This document shows positions 53,536 to 64,000 of a stretch of 64,000 bases of DNA, piece by piece. The position numbers and the translations under genes were made by a program. The first letter of the stretch is position 1. Each line of letters begins with the position of its first letter. Under the pieces are notes generated by a model, which was not told the origin of the DNA, ran no database searches, and saw nothing but the letters and a program-made list of their open reading frames with translations. Source of the DNA: Streptomyces griseoaurantiacus (lineage in GTDB: Bacteria > Actinomycetota > Actinomycetes > Streptomycetales > Streptomycetaceae); the NCBI GenBank assembly GCA_014656015.1, contig BNBP01000023.1:30130-94129 (forward strand). Direction: 5' to 3'.

Positions 53536-54337
53536 TGTCCTCTGGCTCCTGTCGCGCGCCATTGCGTGACGTAGAAGGAAGTACGGTCTCTGCTCCGCCG
53601 TAACCGCCACAACGCCACGACGCGGAATGTCCGGTCTGCTTCGACGCTATGCCGCACGGTGGGACGGGCGAGGGGTTATCGGCCAATGTCGGCACCTCGG
53701 AGGGGTGTGACGCTGCTCTCGGCGCCTCACGCGCCGCCTGCGTCCTTCGCGTCCTCCGCGCCCCGAAGTCTCCGGCGGGCGCCAGCGGCGCCCTCTCGAC
53801 CGGGCCCCGCCCCGGGACCGCACGACGCGGTCCCGGCGAATCAGCGGCCGCCGCCCGGACTCGGCTCACGGCCGAGCTCACCGGGCGCGGAGCGGGGACG
53901 GCGAGGCCCCCGCGAACTATCGCGCTGATCACGACCACAAGGCTATCTCCCCCGCCGGGGCCCCCGTCATGAGCCGCTTGTGTACAAAACGGGGCCCGGA
54001 ACTTTGACGTTCTGCACAGAGAGAGAAACGGTTTCTTCACGTAACGGGACGGGATGGGGCACGGGGGGACCCGGCGGGACCCGGCGGGGCCGGGTGACGC
54101 GGGAGCCGTCGGGGCAGGCTCGGGAGTCCCCCTGGCCGGCTCGGAGGTCCCCGCCACAGGCCCGGCGTCCTCGTCGCCGGCCCGGAGTCCTCGTCGCCGG
54201 CCCGGAGTCCTCGTCGCCGGCCCGGAGTCCTCGTCGCCGGCCCGGAGTCCTCGTCGCCGGCCCGGAGTCGTCCGCCGGCCCGGCGTCCTCGTCGCGACTA
54301 CGGAACCTCGTCGCGGGCTCGGAATCGCCCGGGCGCC
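53536..54337. other. 800-bp gene-free region upstream of gdhB
   Basis: No convincing gene. It contains the gdhB promoter region, a short AT-rich stretch near 53975-54045 and a block of 20-bp tandem repeats near the HAD gene stop. The open frames here have no family features. Confidence 0.6.
54161..54295. repeat. 20-bp tandem repeats (VNTR-like)
   Basis: Seven units of CCCGGAGTCCTCGTCGCCGG, four of them exact (54181-54260), edge units diverged and one shortened. The period is not a multiple of three, so it is not a coding repeat; no spacers, so not CRISPR. It lies 43 bp past the HAD gene stop. Confidence 0.92.
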
Positions 54338-55009
54338 TCAGTCCGTCATGCGTCCCGCCAGCGCGACCGCGTCCGTCAGCGAGTCCACGACCGGCACCCC
54401 GGCCTCTTCCAGACTCGCCCTCCCGTGCGAGCCCCCGGTGTACAGCACCGCCCGCGCGCCCGCGCCGCGTGCCGCCACCGCGTCGTCCACCGCGTCGCCG
54501 ATCACCACGACCCGCGACGGATCCACCCCGCCGTCCCCCGCGAGCGCGGCCACGTGCCGCACCATGTGCTCCGCCTTGCTGCCGCCGGACGGCCCGGTCC
54601 GCCCGTCGACCCGCAGGAAGTGCTCCTCGATGCCGAACCTCCGCACGAGGGGGACCAGCTCCTCGTGCTCGTACATGCTCAGGATCGACTGGCTGTGTCC
54701 CGTCGCCCGCCAGCCGCCCAGCAGCTCCACCGCCCCGGAGGCCAACCCGCACGCCGCCCGGCGCTCGGCGTAGTGCCGGCGGAACAGCGCGTCCATGAGC
54801 TCCCACTCGGAGGCCGTCGGCAGCCGTCCCATCAGCCGTTCGTAGAACTTGGGCACCGGCACGCAGTACAGCGCCCGGTACCGCTCCAGAGTGATCGGCT
54901 CCAGCCCCAGCTCGGCGAAGGCCGCGTTCGTCGCTCCGATGATCGCGTCGTTGTCGTGGAACAGCGTGCCGTTCCAGTCCCAGACGATGTGCACCCCACG
55001 CATCCCCAT
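54338..55009 (-). CDS. HAD-family hydrolase (phosphatase)
   Basis: A 223-residue haloacid-dehalogenase hydrolase. Motif I is VWDWNGTLF (nucleophile Asp), motif III Lys is in GGSKAEHM and motif IV is VVIGDAVDDAVAA. A helical cap lies at residues about 20-90 (YRALYCVPVPKFYERLMG). The pattern is that of phosphoglycolate-phosphatase-like enzymes. Two close ATGs (55009, 55003) exist; no strong ribosome binding site chooses. Substrate unknown. Confidence 0.87.
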   Translation of the reverse strand: MGMRGVHIVWDWNGTLFHDNDAIIGATNAAFAELGLEPITLERYRALYCVPVPKFYERLMGRLPTASEWELMDALFRRHYAERRAACGLASGAVELLGGWRATGHSQSILSMYEHEELVPLVRRFGIEEHFLRVDGRTGPSGGSKAEHMVRHVAALAGDGGVDPSRVVVIGDAVDDAVAARGAGARAVLYTGGSHGRASLEEAGVPVVDSLTDAVALAGRMTD

Positions 55010-55047
55010 GCGGGAAAAGGTACCCACTCCCGGTGACAGACCGGTGG

Positions 55048-55563
55048 TCAGTCGCCGGAGCCCACCAGGTGGGGGATCTCCTGCGTGGCGAACCAGAGCA
55101 GCTCGTGGTCCTCCGCCCCGTCGACGAGGAACTGCGCGTCCTCGTCCCCCCGGTCCGCCGCCGCGAGGGCCTCCGCGGCCGCCGTGACGTCCTTCTCGGC
55201 GTCCTCCGCGTCCACGTGCACCGCCGCCGCCCGCGCGAGCGGCACCGCCTGCGAGACCCGCACCTCGCCGAGCGCCGCCGGGTCGAGCCCCCGGTCGGGG
55301 TCCACGGAGGTCCAGGCGTCCGGCACCTCCGCCGCCACGACCACCCTGCGCGGGCTCGCCCCCGGCTCGGCCGCGAGCAGCCGCAGCGAGGCCAGCGCGG
55401 CCCGGCCGAGCGCCGCGTACTCCAGCTCCTCCAGGTCCTCCGAGAGGTACCACTCCCGCAGGGCGGGCGTGACCGCGTACGCGGTGAACGGTCCCGCCCC
55501 CAGCTCGCCCGCCCGGTGCGCCTCTGCGAGGCCGTGCAGGGTCAGGGGGACGTAGACGCGCAT
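55048..55563 (-). CDS. DUF6912 family protein
   Basis: A 171-residue protein that begins MRVYVPLTLHGLAEAHRAGELG and ends IPHLVGSGD; the middle is RRVVVAAEVPDAW and VRVSQAVPLARAAAVHVDAEDAE. It is a common actinobacterial family without known function. No signal peptide or membrane segment. It sits 38 nt upstream of the HAD gene on the same strand, probably in one operon, and is divergent from the Rv3235-family gene. Confidence 0.75.
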   Translation of the reverse strand: MRVYVPLTLHGLAEAHRAGELGAGPFTAYAVTPALREWYLSEDLEELEYAALGRAALASLRLLAAEPGASPRRVVVAAEVPDAWTSVDPDRGLDPAALGEVRVSQAVPLARAAAVHVDAEDAEKDVTAAAEALAAADRGDEDAQFLVDGAEDHELLWFATQEIPHLVGSGD

Positions 55564-55874
55564 GACGTGCCGCTTTCTTAGTCGGACAGGGCGTCACCCC
55601 AGGATACGTGCGGGTGTCCCCCTTCGGGTCCGCTCCTCGCGCCCCGCGCCGTCCACCCGGCGACCCGTGTCTCACCCTGCGCACACCGCCGTTCCCGGCC
55701 TCGCCGGGCCCGTCGCTCACTCTGATGAGTGAATCCGCCGTGAGCCCGGCGGCCCCCTCGCCTCCGTTGCGGCGCGACCGTCCGGCCCCGTACAAGATCC
55801 CCAGCACGAAGTTACCGCCCGGTATGCCCGGCGCTCCGGCGCCGTCCGCACCCGGCACGAGACGGGGACCGCAC

Positions 55875-56318
55875 ATGAACAAGGTGATGACCAGGACGAG
55901 GCGGCTGCCCGGCGGCCGCCCGCCCGTGCGCCACGACACCCGCCGCCCGGGCAGCGCCCCGCGCCGCACGGCACCCCCGCCCCGCCCCACCGACGTCTTC
56001 GCCGACCGGCTCCTGGCGGTCCTCAGCGGCCACCGCCCGGTCCACTCGATACTGCGGCACACCGTGGGCCGCGCCTACGACGAGCTGGCCTGGCTCGCCG
56101 AGCGGGGCGCCCTGCGCACGGGCGGCGCCCGCCCCGTCGTCCACGACATCGGCTACTTCGTGCCGCGCCCCGGCGCCGTCGAGGCCTTCGTCCGCATCGC
56201 CACGGGTGACCGGCTGCGCGCCATGGCCTTCCGTCTGGAGCACGCGCCCGACCAGCGCTGGCGCTGCGCGGCGGTGGAACTGGAGGGCCCCCGGATGCCG
56301 GCACCTGACCCGGACTGA
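55875..56318 (+). CDS. Rv3235-family protein (DUF6459)
   Basis: A 147-residue protein. An Arg/Pro-rich start is followed by DVFADRLLAVLSGHRPVHSILRHTVGRAYDELAWLAERGAL, then PVVHDIGYFVPRPGAVEAFVRIATGDRLRAMAFRLEHAPDQRWRCAAVELEG, the Rv3235 pattern. The ATG at 55875 follows GACGGGGA. A longer frame from ATG 55725 would include a rare TTA codon (55812-55814) and low-complexity sequence, so the shorter start is preferred. Known only as a neighbour of secA in actinobacteria; function unknown. Confidence 0.78.
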   Translation: MNKVMTRTRRLPGGRPPVRHDTRRPGSAPRRTAPPPRPTDVFADRLLAVLSGHRPVHSILRHTVGRAYDELAWLAERGALRTGGARPVVHDIGYFVPRPGAVEAFVRIATGDRLRAMAFRLEHAPDQRWRCAAVELEGPRMPAPDPD

Positions 56319-56427
56319 CACCGAACCCGGCAGGCCCCGAGCCGGGCAGGCTTCGAGCCCGGCAGGCTTCGAGCCGGGCGAGGGGCCCAAGTCCCGGGCC
56401 CTCCCCGCCGCCGGGTGCCGGACAGCG

Positions 56428-56464
56428 CGGAGGGCCGGACCCCGAAAGCGGGGCCGGCCCTCCG
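56428..56464. terminator. Strong bidirectional terminator between Rv3235-family gene and secA
   Basis: A 15-bp stem with a GAAAG-type loop (CGGAGGGCCGG..CCCC / GGGGCCGGCCCTCCG) between the convergent genes, 27 bp past the secA stop. Confidence 0.85.
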
Positions 56465-56490
56465 TCGCGCTCACCCGGGGGTGCGCGCCG

Positions 56491-59358
<2,868 letters not shown>

Positions 59359-59590
59359 GGGGGTTTGTCTCCTTAGCCGATCGGGCCTGGGACGGTCGGT
59401 CACCACATGACAGTTTGAGCAACGGCCATGGTAAGCGAGGACCCCGCCGTGCCGGGAGGTCTGTCACCGACAGCCACTAGGACAACGGACGGGCGCGGCG
59501 GAAGGTGCCGCCCCGGCACCACGAAACGTGACGCCCCGGGCACGCTGTGGTCATCGCGGCCCCCGCGGGGGCGGGTGCATCGCGCTGCCC

Positions 59591-59625
59591 CGCAACGCCC
59601 CGCAACGCGCCGCAACGCGCCGCAA
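59591..59625. repeat. 10-bp tandem repeats upstream of the GNAT gene
   Basis: Three and a half units of CGCAACGCGC (first unit CGCAACGCCC) in the 348-bp gap between the secA start and the GNAT start. No function is evident; they may sit at the GNAT promoter. Confidence 0.75.
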
Positions 59626-59706
59626 AGGAATGGCGCCCCCCGCCCCCGTCCGAGCAGAATCGGCCGATCGGCCGGAAGCCGAGAGGCCGGAAAGGGAGGG
59701 GCCCCG

Positions 59707-60300
59707 ATGGAACCCGTCACGCTCACCACCGAACGCCTCGTCCTGCGCCCGGTGGGCCCCGGGGACGCCGACGCGGTGTACGCGGCGGCCCAGGACCCGG
59801 ACATCCAGCGCTGGACGACGATCCCCTCGCCGTATCTGCGGGAGCACGCCGAAGGTTTCGTCGGCGGCCTGGCACCCGGGGGCTGGGCGGACGACTCGAT
59901 GTTCACCTTCGGCGTCTTCCTGCCCGCCGGCGACCTGGTCGGAATGCTCAGCCAGACCATGCGCGGCCCGGGCGTCGCGGAGATCGGCTTCTGGGCGGCC
60001 AAGGAGCACCGCGGCCACGGCTACCTCACCGAGGCGACGCTCGCCGCCTGCCGCTGGGCCTTCCTGCTTCTGTCCGTGGACCGCGTGGAATGGCGCGCGG
60101 AGGTGGGCAACACGGCCTCGCTCGCGGTGGCGCGCAAGGCCGGCTTCACCCTGGAGGGCACCGCGCGCGCGGGCCTGCTCAACCAGGGCGTCCGCAGGGA
60201 CTGCTGGACCGCCTCCCTGCTCCCCTCCGACCTGGGCCTGCCCCCGAAGACGCCCTACCTGCCGGCGCCCGACAGGAGCCGGGCCGTGCCCGAGGCGTGA
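59707..60300 (+). CDS. GNAT family N-acetyltransferase
   Basis: A 197-residue acetyltransferase of the RimJ/RimL type: LTTERLVLRPVGPGDADAVYAAAQDPDIQRWTTIP, the acetyl-CoA segment IGFWAAKEHRGHGYLTEATLAACRWAF, then RVEWRAEVGNTASLAVARKAGFTLEGTARAG. This set acetylates protein N-termini or small amines; the acceptor is unknown. GGGAGGGG precedes the ATG at 59707. Confidence 0.9.
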   Translation: MEPVTLTTERLVLRPVGPGDADAVYAAAQDPDIQRWTTIPSPYLREHAEGFVGGLAPGGWADDSMFTFGVFLPAGDLVGMLSQTMRGPGVAEIGFWAAKEHRGHGYLTEATLAACRWAFLLLSVDRVEWRAEVGNTASLAVARKAGFTLEGTARAGLLNQGVRRDCWTASLLPSDLGLPPKTPYLPAPDRSRAVPEA

Positions 60301-60345
60301 CGGGAAGCCCTCCCCACTGTCAGACCCACCCCCTACCGTGACCCC

Positions 60346-61548
60346 ATGCCCACGCCGACACCGCCGCCCGTCGCCACCCTCACCGCCGCGGAAGCCCGCC
60401 GCATCGCCCTGCGGGCCCAGGGCTTCCTGGGCGCCCCCGACCGCCGCTCCGGTGTGCGCGGCGTGCTGCGCCACCTCGGCGCCGTCCAGCTCGACACGAT
60501 CTCGGTCCTCGCCCGCTCCCACGAACTCGTGCCCTACGCCCGCCTGGGCGCGGTGGGCCGGACAACGGTCGAGGACGCCTACTGGACGAAGAGCGCCCCG
60601 GGCGTCCGCACGCCCCCGCACGCGTTCGAGTACTGGTCGCACGCCGCCTGCATCCTGCCCGTCGAGGAGTGGCCCCACTTCGCCTTCCGCCGCCGCGCCT
60701 ACCGTGCGCGCCCGCACTGGAACCACGCGCTCCCCGAGGGCGCCTACGAGCAGGTGATCAAGCAGCTCCGCTCGGAGGGCCCGCTGACCGCCACGGACCT
60801 CGGCGGCGCGAAGCGGACCAGCGAGTGGTGGGACTGGTCGGAGACCAAGGTGGCCGTCGAACGCGCCCTGATGTACGGCGAGGTGGTCTGCGTCGAGCGC
60901 CGGGGCTGGAAGCGGGTCTACGACCTCGCCGAGCGCGCCGTCCCCGCCGCACTGCTGCACGACGAGCTGGACGACGCGGAGTGCGTGCGCCGCCTGGTCC
61001 GGCTGGCCGGCCAGTCCCTCGGCGTGGGCACGCGCGCGGACATCGCCGACTACCACCGGCTGAGGAACGAGCAGGTCGACGCGGTGATCGCCGACTCCGG
61101 GCTGGTCCCGGTGACCGTGGAGGGCTGGGGCCGCCCGGCCTGGGCCGATCCCGCCGCCCTGGCGACGCCCCCGCGCGGCCGTCACCGCACGACGCTGCTG
61201 TCGCCCTTCGACTCCCTCGTCTGGGAACGGGCCCGCACGGAACGGATCTTCGGCTTCGTCCACCGCCTGGAGGCGTACGTCCCCAAGCCGAAGCGCGTGC
61301 ACGGCTACTTCGCGATGCCGGTGCTGGCGGGCGGGCGGCTGGTGGGCCGGGTGGACCCGGCGCGCGAGGGCCACACCCTGGTGGCCCGTCAGGTCACGCT
61401 GGACGGTCCCAAGGCGGTCCCGGCCGTGGCGGAGGCCCTGCTGGAGGCGGCGACCTGGGTGAACTGCACGAACGTGCGCGTAGAACGGGTGGCGGACCCC
61501 GCGCTGCGCGCGCCCCTCCTCACCGAACTGGCCCGCGCACTGGACTGA
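60346..61548 (+). CDS. HTH_42 DNA glycosylase, YcaQ/AlkX-like
   Basis: A 400-residue winged-helix protein. The catalytic-type motif is VQLDTISVLARSHELVPYARLG, with Q-L-D as in YcaQ-type interstrand-crosslink glycosylases rather than the QxQ of AlkZ. The C-terminal part includes LLSPFDSLVWERARTERIFGFVHRLEAYVPKPKRVHGYFAMPVL, also diagnostic. It should excise alkylated bases and unhook crosslinks. It is 45 nt downstream of the GNAT gene on the same strand and convergent with the response regulator. Confidence 0.85.
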   Translation: MPTPTPPPVATLTAAEARRIALRAQGFLGAPDRRSGVRGVLRHLGAVQLDTISVLARSHELVPYARLGAVGRTTVEDAYWTKSAPGVRTPPHAFEYWSHAACILPVEEWPHFAFRRRAYRARPHWNHALPEGAYEQVIKQLRSEGPLTATDLGGAKRTSEWWDWSETKVAVERALMYGEVVCVERRGWKRVYDLAERAVPAALLHDELDDAECVRRLVRLAGQSLGVGTRADIADYHRLRNEQVDAVIADSGLVPVTVEGWGRPAWADPAALATPPRGRHRTTLLSPFDSLVWERARTERIFGFVHRLEAYVPKPKRVHGYFAMPVLAGGRLVGRVDPAREGHTLVARQVTLDGPKAVPAVAEALLEAATWVNCTNVRVERVADPALRAPLLTELARALD

Positions 61549-61560
61549 TCGCCCGACCGG

Positions 61561-62325
61561 TCAGCGAATCTCGAGGATCTTCTCCCGCATCGCGTAGACC
61601 ACGGCCTCCATCCTGGAATGCAGTTGGAGTTTCTCCAGGATGTTCCGCACGTGGTTCTTCACGGTGTTCTCGGAGATGAACAACTCCTTGGCGATGTCCC
61701 GGTTGTTCATTCCGGTGGCGACCAGCTTGAGCACTTCGAGTTCCCGGTCGGTGAGCCGCGGCGCCGGCACCAGCCGGCGTTCGTCGGTGCGCTGGATCAT
61801 CGATTTGAACTCGGTGAGAAGTTTCGAGGCCATCGAGGGACTGATCTGCGACTGTCCGTCGGCGACGGCCCGAATAGCCGTGGCGACCTCGTCCGTGGAG
61901 ATCTCCTTGAGGAGGTATCCGGTCGCGCCGGCCTTGATCGCCTCGTAGAGATCGGCCTCTTCGTCGCTGATCGTCAGCATGATGATCTTCGCGCTGGGGG
62001 CCACTTCCTTGATCGACGTGCACGCCTCGATGCCACCGCGCCGGGGCATCCGCACATCCATCAGCACGATGTCGGGCAGCAGATCGGCGGCCTTGTCCAC
62101 GGCCTCCGCGCCGTCCCCTGCCTCTCCGACGACCTGGATGTCCTCCTCGGCCGCCAGCACGATCTCCAGGCCGCGGCGGAAGAGGGCGTGGTCGTCGACG
62201 ACCAGGACGCGGATGGGCTCCTTGCGTGACGTGCCCGCCTCCGGGCCCGTACCGCTCGCCTCGCCGGCGCCCGTGGCGCGGTCGTCGGCGTCCTCGTCCC
62301 GCGCCGGTCCGAAGCTGTCCGCCAT
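61561..62325 (-). CDS. NarL/FixJ-family response regulator
   Basis: A 254-residue regulator. The receiver starts IRVLVVDDHALFRRGLEIVLAAEEDIQVVGEAGDGAEAVDKAADLLPDIVLMDVRMP (phosphorylation Asp in LMDVRMP), and the LuxR-type HTH is LTDRELEVLKLVATGMNNRDIAKELFISENTVKNHVRNILEKLQLHSRMEAVVYA. An extra acidic head of about 45 residues precedes the receiver. GGAGG fixes the ATG at 62325. No sensor kinase is adjacent, so it appears orphan. The stop is 12 nt from the convergent glycosylase gene. Confidence 0.9.
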   Translation of the reverse strand: MADSFGPARDEDADDRATGAGEASGTGPEAGTSRKEPIRVLVVDDHALFRRGLEIVLAAEEDIQVVGEAGDGAEAVDKAADLLPDIVLMDVRMPRRGGIEACTSIKEVAPSAKIIMLTISDEEADLYEAIKAGATGYLLKEISTDEVATAIRAVADGQSQISPSMASKLLTEFKSMIQRTDERRLVPAPRLTDRELEVLKLVATGMNNRDIAKELFISENTVKNHVRNILEKLQLHSRMEAVVYAMREKILEIR

Positions 62326-62565
62326 CGTTCCTCCCCCTGAAGGCTGTGGCCTGTGGTCCTGTGCCATCGCCAACCCAAGGCAACGGCCCACCGGTTGGGC
62401 CGGTGCGGCCATGATTCCATGCCGCGGCGGTCGTGCGGTGACGGAGCGCGGTACCAAGGGGTGGCACGCCGGTGCCCCTGGGGGGCGCAGAGGCTCACCA
62501 GGGGCACCGTTCCTTGCCCGCGAGGTCCGTCCGGCGGGGTGTGCCGGGGCGGTCGGCCGGGGTGG

Positions 62566-63258
62566 TCAGCCGCCGAGCGCGCTGCCCGCGTCACCGGCCC
62601 CCGACCGGGTGACCATGGGGTCGGTGTTCAGGTGGATGACGCCGTAGTCGTAGGCGTGCCGCCGGTAGACGACGCTGGGTTCCTTGCTCTCGGAATCGAT
62701 GAACAGGTAGAAGTCGTGCCCGACCAGTTCCATCTCGTAGAGGGCCTGGTCGAGTGTCATCGGGGACGCGACGTGGGTCTTCTCCCGGACGACGAGCGGG
62801 CCGTCGCCCGTCACCTCCAGAGAACCGATCTTCTTCGTCGGCACCGCTTCCGGTTCCGTCGCGACGACTGTGCCGCCGTGGCCGTCCAGGGTGGCCGCGT
62901 CGGGGACGTGGTCGGGGACGTCGGCGGCCGAGAGGCGCCGGGTGCCGCGTCGTGCGCACCGCTTGTCGTGCTGCTTGCGCAGCCGCGCCTCGAGCTTGTC
63001 GGTGGCCAGGTCCAGTGCCGCGTAGGGGTCGCTGGCCGCCGCTTCCGCCCGGATCACCGGGCCGCGGGAGTGGAGGGTGATCTCCACCCGGTCGGAGCGG
63101 TCCGCCTGACGGGGGTTGGGCTCCTTGGACACCTCGACGTCCAGGCTGATCACCTTGCCGTCGAGCTTCTGGATCTTCTCCAGCTTCAGCTTCTCGGCCA
63201 CGTGCTTCCGGAACCGCTCGGGCACCTCGGTCTTGCGGCCCTTGACGACGATGTCCAC
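62566..63258 (-). CDS. hpf: Ribosome hibernation-promoting factor, long form
   Basis: A 230-residue HPF. The N-terminal domain is VDIVVKGRKTEVPERFRKHVAEKLKLEKIQKLDGKVISLDVEVSKEPN, which binds the 30S subunit; the C-terminal domain, after a linker, is KTHVASPMTLDQALYEMELVGHDFYLFIDSESKEPSVVYRRHAYDYGVIHL, which dimerises ribosomes into 100S particles. GGAG precedes the GTG at 63258; the longer frame has no family residues. It is known to be stress- and stationary-phase-induced in Streptomyces. Confidence 0.94.
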   Translation of the reverse strand: MDIVVKGRKTEVPERFRKHVAEKLKLEKIQKLDGKVISLDVEVSKEPNPRQADRSDRVEITLHSRGPVIRAEAAASDPYAALDLATDKLEARLRKQHDKRCARRGTRRLSAADVPDHVPDAATLDGHGGTVVATEPEAVPTKKIGSLEVTGDGPLVVREKTHVASPMTLDQALYEMELVGHDFYLFIDSESKEPSVVYRRHAYDYGVIHLNTDPMVTRSGAGDAGSALGG

Positions 63259-63570
63259 GCAGAACTCCGTTCCCGGATCACTCCGCATCACGGCGGAGCA
63301 TCTCCCTCTTGCACCAGATTCCGGTGGGCACCGGAACCTCGGACTCGGTGACGTCCACCTCCTCCTCCCCCGTGGGCGGGAACTCCATCCCACCGCTGCG
63401 AGTGAATACGCATCACCGCAGCACGGCGTTCGGACCGGCGAGGTTCGGGCTGGGCCATTCCCTCACAACCGAACATATCTCGCTCGGACGGATGTCGTCA
63501 CCCTCTACTGTGGGGTACCTCCGTTCGGGCGAATTACCCTTGTATTACCTGCAACGATGAGCGTTCTCAG
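63259..63570. other. 312-bp gap with the hpf promoter region
   Basis: No gene is seen. Reading on the minus strand, GGGTAA and GGAGGTACCC-type sequences lie within 270 bp of the hpf start, but spacing to a -35 is poor, so no promoter is called. Confidence 0.4.
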
Positions 63571-64000
63571 TCAGTTCCGGTTGGTTGCGAAAGAATCGGA
63601 CGGCGCGGCGACCACGGCCGCGCGAAGCGGCGGAACGCCGGGCCCGGAAACGCCCGCCGTCGGTCGTTCCTCCCTAGCTTCCCCGGCAGCAGTGCCGTAC
63701 ACCTGTGGGCCCGTGAAGGACGTGCGTACGGCCCGGGCGGCCTCCGCGAGTGTGGCGCCGGTGGTCAGCAGGTCGTCGACGAGCACGATCCGGCCGCCCG
63801 TCAGCAGCCGTACGCCGCCCGGCACGACCTCCAGGGCCCCGGCGAGGTTCGCCCGCCGCCGTGTGGAACTCAGCCCCGCCTGGTCGGCCACGGGGCGCCG
63901 CTGCCGCAGCACGGCCGCGACGCGGGCGGCCGTCCCCGTCCGCCGCAGTTCGGCGGCGGCCGCCCGCGCGATCCGGCGCGTCGCGTCGTGGCCCCGCGCC
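63571..64000 (-). CDS. ComF/phosphoribosyltransferase-like protein, truncated by window edge
   Basis: The end of a phosphoribosyltransferase-fold protein on the minus strand. The PRPP motif is IVLVDDLLTTGATLAEAARAVR, with LRQRRPVADQAGLSSTRRRANLAGALEV before it, the ComF pattern. The frame is open to base 64000, so the N-terminus lies outside. ComF-family proteins act in DNA uptake or nucleotide salvage; in actinobacteria the role is unclear. Confidence 0.8.
   Translation of the reverse strand, partial: ARGHDATRRIARAAAAELRRTGTAARVAAVLRQRRPVADQAGLSSTRRRANLAGALEVVPGGVRLLTGGRIVLVDDLLTTGATLAEAARAVRTSFTGPQVYGTAAGEAREERPTAGVSGPGVPPLRAAVVAAPSDSFATNRN

Noticed and set aside
53474..54157. A 227-residue minus-strand frame upstream of NAD-GDH
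   Set aside because: Low complexity, runs through the gdhB start and has no family or ribosome site.
54161..54295. Tandem array as a CRISPR
   Set aside because: Units abut without spacers and no cas gene is near.

Overview
The window is about 64 kb of very GC-rich chromosomal DNA. GTG starts are frequent, genes often overlap by 4 nt, and G/C dominates third codon positions. A GTG-started secA without a SEC-C tail, DUF397/XRE/HATPase triplets, an LAETG sortase substrate and two large Ser/Thr kinases all point to Streptomyces. From memory, the order smpB, carboxy-terminal protease, ftsX, ftsE, prfB, two kinases, FHA protein, NAD-GDH, secA, response regulator, long HPF matches the SCO2966-SCO3010 core region of S. 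coelicolor; I could not check this by search.

Layout. 1-3982 holds the end of a carbohydrate ABC import operon (two permeases, the first cut by the window edge) with a GH31 alpha-xylosidase. 4009-10439 is accessory: an AraC regulator, an FAD oxidoreductase/SnoaL-like pair, a DUF397/XRE/HATPase set, a secreted I36-type protein, and a divergent VOC/MarR pair with two perfect operators. 10547-19167 is core: tmRNA, smpB, S41 protease, ftsX, ftsE, a zinc-ribbon membrane peptide, an LAETG surface protein, prfB and kinase PkaB. A 191-bp MITE-like element lies against the stop codon of pkaA. 19164-25409 holds pkaA and a divergent FHA/FtsK-like protein. 25688-29619 is a second sugar importer without its own ATPase. 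29785-43857 is rich in wall-polymer genes: a broken glycerophosphotransferase, Ohr/OhrR, several glycosyltransferases, a SnoaL-like and a metallo-beta-lactamase protein, then an intact glycosyltransferase pair and a TagGH-type exporter. 44031-48250 carries TetR, AraC, an alpha/beta hydrolase and a multi-pass membrane protein. 48457-64000 returns to core genes: NAD-GDH, HAD phosphatase, DUF6912, Rv3235-family protein, SecA, GNAT, YcaQ-like glycosylase, NarL-type response regulator, long HPF and the start of a ComF-like gene that runs off the edge.

How the parts work together. tmRNA, SmpB, RF2 and HPF belong to translation termination and rescue; FtsEX and perhaps the S41 protease to envelope division. 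Neither sugar importer has an ATPase gene here, which fits the shared MsiK-type ATPase known in Streptomyces. The wall-polymer genes look like one pathway with synthesis, export and a decayed relative of the polymerase. The most suggestive signalling unit is the two kinases facing an FHA protein, because PkaA carries repeated Thr-x-Val-Leu-Pro motifs that could be FHA docking sites.

The best leads are the MITE at the pkaA stop, the kinase/FHA module with its altered Walker A, the permease with a 160-residue insertion, the 37-bp duplication around a REP-like hairpin between permeases, and the out-of-frame deletion in the polymerase. I saw no rRNA, tRNA, CRISPR array, prophage or complete insertion sequence.
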